The translations under genes were made by a program, and so were the position numbers. The notes under the pieces were generated by a model. The model saw only the letters and a program-made list of their open reading frames with translations, had not been told where the DNA came from and made no database searches. DNA of 9,860 bases from Dehalococcoidales bacterium (GTDB taxonomy: Bacteria > Chloroflexota > Dehalococcoidia > E44-bin15): NCBI GenBank assembly GCA_030615555.1, contig JAUWZB010000022.1, forward strand, positions 1 to 9,860, in the 5' to 3' direction. Within the stretch, counting starts at the first letter, position 1; every line of letters starts with the position of its first letter. Shown piece after piece: positions 6,837 to 9,860 of the stretch.

Positions 6837-6912
6837 CTGACTTGACAACCCGATGATCAGGGAAGTTAGGCTGCATTGGGGCTCAGCTGAACAGAGTGAG
6901 AAGGAGATGCAC

Positions 6913-8058
6913 ATGGCTGAAAGAGTGGCGATTGTGGCAGTAGCCCAGACCAAATACCACCCGAATAGGGCTGATGTAAATGAGGGGGAACTGGCGTACG
7001 AGGCGATAAAGCAAGTGCTGGAGGAGACGGGACTCACCCTGTCCGACATCGACTCCGCCGTAACTTGCTGTCAGGACGCCTGGGATGGCAGGACGATAGC
7101 GAGCTTGAATCTCCAGCACGTTGTGGGAGCGCATTTCGGGCATGAGTTCACCGTAGCTGAAGATGGAATCAACGCCGCATACGTCGCCATGTCACAGGTC
7201 CTCTCCGGCCACCATGAGATCGTCCTGGTTGAGTCTCATATGAAGGAATCCCAGGGCGACAAGAGCGTGATTGAAAATGCCGCCTTCGATGCCATTCTCA
7301 TGAGGCAGCTGGGTTTGGACTTTACCTCAGCCGCTGCCCTGCAGGCCAGGCACTACATGGACAAATACGGCATTACACCTGAGCAGTGCGCTAAAGCGGT
7401 GGTCAGGAACCACGGCAATGCCAAGAATAATCCTCTCGCCCAGGAGCCCATGGATATTACGGTGGACGATGTCCTCGGATCGAGGATGCTGGCATCCCCC
7501 ATCAGGCTCCTCGATACCAAACCGGTATCGGATGGTGCATGTGCCTTGGTTATGACTACAGAGGAGAAGGCTAAAAAGCTTACCAAGAAGCCGGTATGGA
7601 TAGTGGGGGTGTCGAACTGCTATGAGACGCACTACCTGGGGGACCGGGAACTGGCCGATTCTGACGCTCTGGTAAAGGCTGCCAAGAAGGCCTACAGCAT
7701 GGCGGGCATCAATGATCCTTTGAGTCAGATAGATGTCGCTGAGATATCCACGGAGTATTCCTACCAAGAGCCCCTATGGATGGAGGGGCTTGGTTTCTGC
7801 GGCCGCGGCGAGGGAGGCAAGCTGGTTGATTCCAGAACGATTGAAATGGGCGGCAAGCTTCCGGTGAACCCCTCGGGAGGGGTGCTTCCCGGCAACCCGA
7901 ATGGTGTAGCGGGTATGGCACGCGTCGCCGAGGCAGTGCTGCAGCTCCGCGGGGAAGCGGGCGATAGACAGGTGAAGGGAGCTAAGGTAGCCCTTGCACA
8001 TGGCTATACCGGGATCTGTGGGCAGCATCAAGCGGTGATGATTCTAGCTAACATGTAG
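6913..8058 (+). CDS. Thiolase-superfamily protein lacking catalytic Cys/His (Ltp2-like aldolase candidate)
   Basis: A 381-residue thiolase-fold protein of the SCP-x/lipid-transfer type. It starts MAERVAIVAVAQT and has PIRLLDTKPVSDGACALVM and NPSGGVLPGNPNG (319-331) as landmarks. The nucleophile region (about 78-95, VAEDGINAAY) has no Cys, and the classical GHP is GNP (Asn328). The loop that reads HDCF in true SCP-2 thiolases reads TEYSY here. Claisen thiolysis is therefore unlikely; by analogy with Ltp2 a retro-aldol cleavage of a hydroxyacyl-CoA is plausible, usually with a DUF35 partner, and a DUF35 gene follows two genes later. ATG 6913 is chosen because AAGGAG (6901-6906) is 6 nt upstream; in-frame ATG codons at 6853 and 6907 lack proper sites. 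The 76-nt gap before it is one of the larger ones in the cluster. Confidence 0.85.
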   Translation: MAERVAIVAVAQTKYHPNRADVNEGELAYEAIKQVLEETGLTLSDIDSAVTCCQDAWDGRTIASLNLQHVVGAHFGHEFTVAEDGINAAYVAMSQVLSGHHEIVLVESHMKESQGDKSVIENAAFDAILMRQLGLDFTSAAALQARHYMDKYGITPEQCAKAVVRNHGNAKNNPLAQEPMDITVDDVLGSRMLASPIRLLDTKPVSDGACALVMTTEEKAKKLTKKPVWIVGVSNCYETHYLGDRELADSDALVKAAKKAYSMAGINDPLSQIDVAEISTEYSYQEPLWMEGLGFCGRGEGGKLVDSRTIEMGGKLPVNPSGGVLPGNPNGVAGMARVAEAVLQLRGEAGDRQVKGAKVALAHGYTGICGQHQAVMILANM

Positions 8059-8070
8059 TCGGAGGTAGAT

Positions 8071-9237
8071 ATGCCTGGTAGAGCAGCAATAGTAGGGGTC
8101 GGACAGACCTACCACACTAGTAAACGGGACGATGTTAACCTGCCAGAGATGGTCGGTGAGGCAGTGAGGGCGGCTCTGGCCGATGCCCAGTTGAGCATAA
8201 AGGATATTGAGGCCTTCATCTTCAGTAATATGGAGGCCTTTGAGGGAATCCTTCTGCCTGAGCATGGGATGATTGCTGAAGTCGGTGCAACAGGAAAGCC
8301 CGGACTGAAAGTCACTGGAGGCGGCACGACCGGCTCCGAAGCCGTTGGCGAGGGCTGCCATATGATCTCCGCGGGCCTATATGACATAACCATGGTCATA
8401 AGCTGGCAAAAGCACGATTGTGGTGATGCTACCGCTGGCATTTCCGCCGCTGCCGTCCCAACATTTGCCAAAGGGATGGTAACAGGTGCCGTCAGTGAGT
8501 TCGCCAAGCAGGCATTGAGCTACATGAAGGAGTCCGGTGCCCGGGAGGAGCACGCTGCTATGGTCCGGCTTAAAGCAGACCGGGGAGCGTGCAGAAACCC
8601 CTACTCTCACCTAAAGCTCGGGCTGAAGAGCGTAGACGAGGTACTGCAGTCGCCGTATCTGGTGTGGCCTATCAGGCTTTATGACTTCTGTCCTCAATCC
8701 TGCGGTGCATGTGTCCTTGTCCTGGCCTCCGAGAAGAGAGCGAAGAAGATCCACAAGAAACCGGTCTGGGTGGCTGATTTCGAGGTAGTGCACCAAGAAC
8801 CGTTCCGTGCCGGTAGCTTTGGCGACCCCACCGGCACAGAGACGTACTCTCAGCATGTGGCTATCGAAAGGCTTTATAAGAGGAATGGCATAACTAATGT
8901 TAGAAAGCAAGTCGATCTGGCGGAGATTTACGAGCCATCTTCCTGGGAAGAAATCAGTCTCTATGAGCATTTCCACTTCTGTGAAAAGAACGAGGGCTGG
9001 AAGCTGATAGAGAAGGGGGTAACCGAGATAGAAGGGGAGTTCCCTGTAAACCCATCAGGAGGTGTGCTAGCTACCAATCCCATCGGTGCTACGCCCGTCA
9101 TTCGCATTGCCGAAGCTGCTCTCCAGATTCGGGGGGATGCCAGTGAGCACCAGGCTACCAGGGACATTAAGACGGCTATTGCCACTGCCCTCGGCGGACC
9201 CAACTGGACGGCGATGTTCTTGCTCAAGAGGTCGTAA
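8071..9237 (+). CDS. Second thiolase-superfamily protein lacking catalytic Cys/His
   Basis: A 388-residue thiolase-like paralog of the preceding gene, starting MPGRAAIVGVGQT. The nucleophile position falls in GGGTTGSEAV (83-92), where Gly85 or Thr replaces Cys. The C-terminal signature is NPSGGVLATNPIGATP (327-342) with Asn336 in place of His, and the final CGG-type Cys loop reads ALGGPNW. It keeps WPIRLYDFCPQSCGACVLVLA and DLAEIYEPSSWEEIS, matching the family's substrate-loop region. The two proteins may form a heteromer or act on different intermediates; retro-aldol cleavage with a DUF35 partner is the most likely role by analogy to Ltp2. ATG 8071 follows GGAGG (8061-8065) by 5 nt and the preceding stop codon by 12 nt. 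Double stop TAATAG at the end. It could otherwise be a non-catalytic scaffold subunit. Confidence 0.86.
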   Translation: MPGRAAIVGVGQTYHTSKRDDVNLPEMVGEAVRAALADAQLSIKDIEAFIFSNMEAFEGILLPEHGMIAEVGATGKPGLKVTGGGTTGSEAVGEGCHMISAGLYDITMVISWQKHDCGDATAGISAAAVPTFAKGMVTGAVSEFAKQALSYMKESGAREEHAAMVRLKADRGACRNPYSHLKLGLKSVDEVLQSPYLVWPIRLYDFCPQSCGACVLVLASEKRAKKIHKKPVWVADFEVVHQEPFRAGSFGDPTGTETYSQHVAIERLYKRNGITNVRKQVDLAEIYEPSSWEEISLYEHFHFCEKNEGWKLIEKGVTEIEGEFPVNPSGGVLATNPIGATPVIRIAEAALQIRGDASEHQATRDIKTAIATALGGPNWTAMFLLKRS

Positions 9238-9251
9238 TAGGAGGCAATGAA

Positions 9252-9755
9252 ATGGCAGAAGGATCCCCGACGAAAAAGCCGGAACAGCCGGAGTATATTC
9301 GTATAAAGTTCGATTTGCCCCGGCCTTACCACTGGTCTACGGGCAGGTACCTAGGTAAGCTCTACGCCGAGGCGAAGGAGAACAAGAGGTTGATGGCTAA
9401 CCGCTGCCCGAAGTGCAAAGAGATCCGGGTGCACGCACCGACACCGGTCTGCCCCAAGTGCAAGGTGGATATGGGTTGGGACTGGGTGGAACTGCCCCAG
9501 ACGGGCACGGTATTCCAGTATACCTATCAGGTCTACCCACTGTGGGACCCGCACGAGGGTAGGAGGTGCTCTAATCCCCACCCTCCTGCCATCATCCTTC
9601 TGGATAATGGCGTTTATCTCAGACACTTACTCGAGGAGACAGACACGAAGAAGCTGAAAGAGGGGATGCGGGTGCAGGCTGTGTGGGAAGAGGATTACGA
9701 CAAGCGCGGCCAAGGCTTCCAGGACATCCTGTACTTCAGGACGATCGAGGAGTAG
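9252..9755 (+). CDS. DUF35 zinc-ribbon/OB-fold protein
   Basis: A 167-residue protein of the DUF35 (ChsH2 C-terminal type) family. A helical N-terminal part (FDLPRPYHWSTGRYLGKLYAEA) leads to a rubredoxin-like zinc ribbon with Cys52, Cys55, Cys67 and Cys70 (CPKC repeated, 11-residue gap), followed by the OB-fold (TGTVFQYTYQVYP onwards). Family knowledge: DUF35 proteins bind thiolase-fold enzymes and channel CoA intermediates. In mycobacteria the domain is fused to the MaoC-like part of ChsH2 and is needed by Ltp2; here it is a separate gene directly after the thiolase-like genes. ATG 9252 has AGGAGG (9239-9244) 7 nt upstream. An out-of-frame ATG at 9247 was not chosen because it does not lead into this protein. 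The site overlaps the TAG of the previous gene's double stop. Confidence 0.88.
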   Translation: MAEGSPTKKPEQPEYIRIKFDLPRPYHWSTGRYLGKLYAEAKENKRLMANRCPKCKEIRVHAPTPVCPKCKVDMGWDWVELPQTGTVFQYTYQVYPLWDPHEGRRCSNPHPPAIILLDNGVYLRHLLEETDTKKLKEGMRVQAVWEEDYDKRGQGFQDILYFRTIEE

Positions 9756-9766
9756 GAGGTTAACAC

Positions 9767-9860
9767 ATGGCAAAAGTAACCGAGAAGCTGGAGGGGATGG
9801 ACGTCTGGGTTTACCACGGGCAGATATATATCCCGAATACGTATTCCGCCGGAGCTGTGG
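9767..9860 (+). CDS. Probable second DUF35-type OB-fold protein, 5' part only
   Basis: AGGAGGT (9754-9760) overlaps the preceding stop codon and lies 6 nt before ATG 9767, so the gene is tightly coupled. Only 31 codons are inside the window (MAKVTEKLEGMDVWVYHGQI and onward to YSAGAV). The YSAGAV stretch resembles what I recall preceding the zinc ribbon in DUF35 proteins, where a tyrosine-alanine-glycine segment leads into the first helix. Position after a DUF35 gene and two thiolase-like genes supports a second DUF35 subunit, perhaps one per thiolase-like protein. The zinc ribbon itself is beyond the window, so the family call is tentative; the gene start is well supported. Confidence 0.6.
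   Translation, partial: MAKVTEKLEGMDVWVYHGQIYIPNTYSAGAV

Noticed and set aside
6842..6870. TTGACA at 6842-6847 as an internal promoter before the thiolase-like genes
   Set aside because: No acceptable -10 hexamer at 16-18 bp spacing; the 76-nt gap might still hold a different promoter type, but nothing supports it.
6853..6912. Upstream extension of the first thiolase-like gene from ATG 6853
   Set aside because: No Shine-Dalgarno there, and family sequence begins at MAERVAIV; AAGGAG at 6901-6906 fits ATG 6913.
1..9860. tRNA, rRNA, CRISPR array, insertion sequence or transposase, rho-independent terminator
   Set aside because: No cloverleaf or rRNA signature, no spaced direct repeats beyond the gene duplication, no transposase-like protein, and no GC hairpin followed by a T run was seen.

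Overview
The window is a single-strand, densely packed catabolic gene cluster from a bacterium: everything supported reads on the + strand, gaps are short, and most starts have a strong AGGAGG-type ribosome binding site. By eye the GC content is moderate (mid-50s percent) and arginine is very often AGG. Cys-less thiolases, DUF35 proteins, MaoC hydratases and CrtI-like flavoproteins together fit an anaerobic or sediment-type acyl-CoA degrader such as Chloroflexota (Dehalococcoidia-like) or Desulfobacterota. That assignment is a guess from gene content and codon style, not a measurement.

Layout. Positions 55-83 hold a near-consensus sigma-70 type promoter (TTGACA, 17 bp, TACAAT) that probably drives the whole run. 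It is followed by three intact FAD-dependent oxidoreductases of the phytoene desaturase (CrtI/PYROXD2-like) superfamily at 115-1839, 1930-3651 and 3707-5338. A fourth, truncated and internally frame-scrambled relative lies at 5340-5882. Then come two MaoC-type hot-dog proteins (5863-6375, 6402-6836), two thiolase-superfamily proteins without the usual catalytic Cys/His (6913-8058, 8071-9237), a zinc-ribbon/OB-fold DUF35 protein (9252-9755), and the first 31 codons of a probable second DUF35 protein that runs off the end (9767-9860).

How the genes may work together. MaoC pair + Cys-less thiolase + DUF35 resembles the last steps of actinobacterial sterol side-chain degradation (ChsH1/ChsH2 hydratase and Ltp2 retro-aldolase with its DUF35 partner). 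There an enoyl-CoA is hydrated and the beta-hydroxyacyl-CoA is cleaved by retro-aldol reaction rather than thiolysis. Here the parts are separate genes, with two thiolase-like and two DUF35-type genes. The flavoproteins would plausibly desaturate or oxidise the hydrophobic substrate beforehand. The substrate (steroid, terpenoid, other branched or cyclic acyl-CoA) cannot be read from the sequence.

The most informative structural observation is a tandem duplication. The first two flavoprotein genes and their flanks are repeats with a period of about 1.8 kb, and the gap between them still carries a copy of the ribosome binding site and start codon of the third gene. This fossil start is now a 10-codon leader ORF that ends 2 nt before the second gene's ATG. 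No RNA genes, CRISPR arrays, insertion sequences or convincing terminators were seen.
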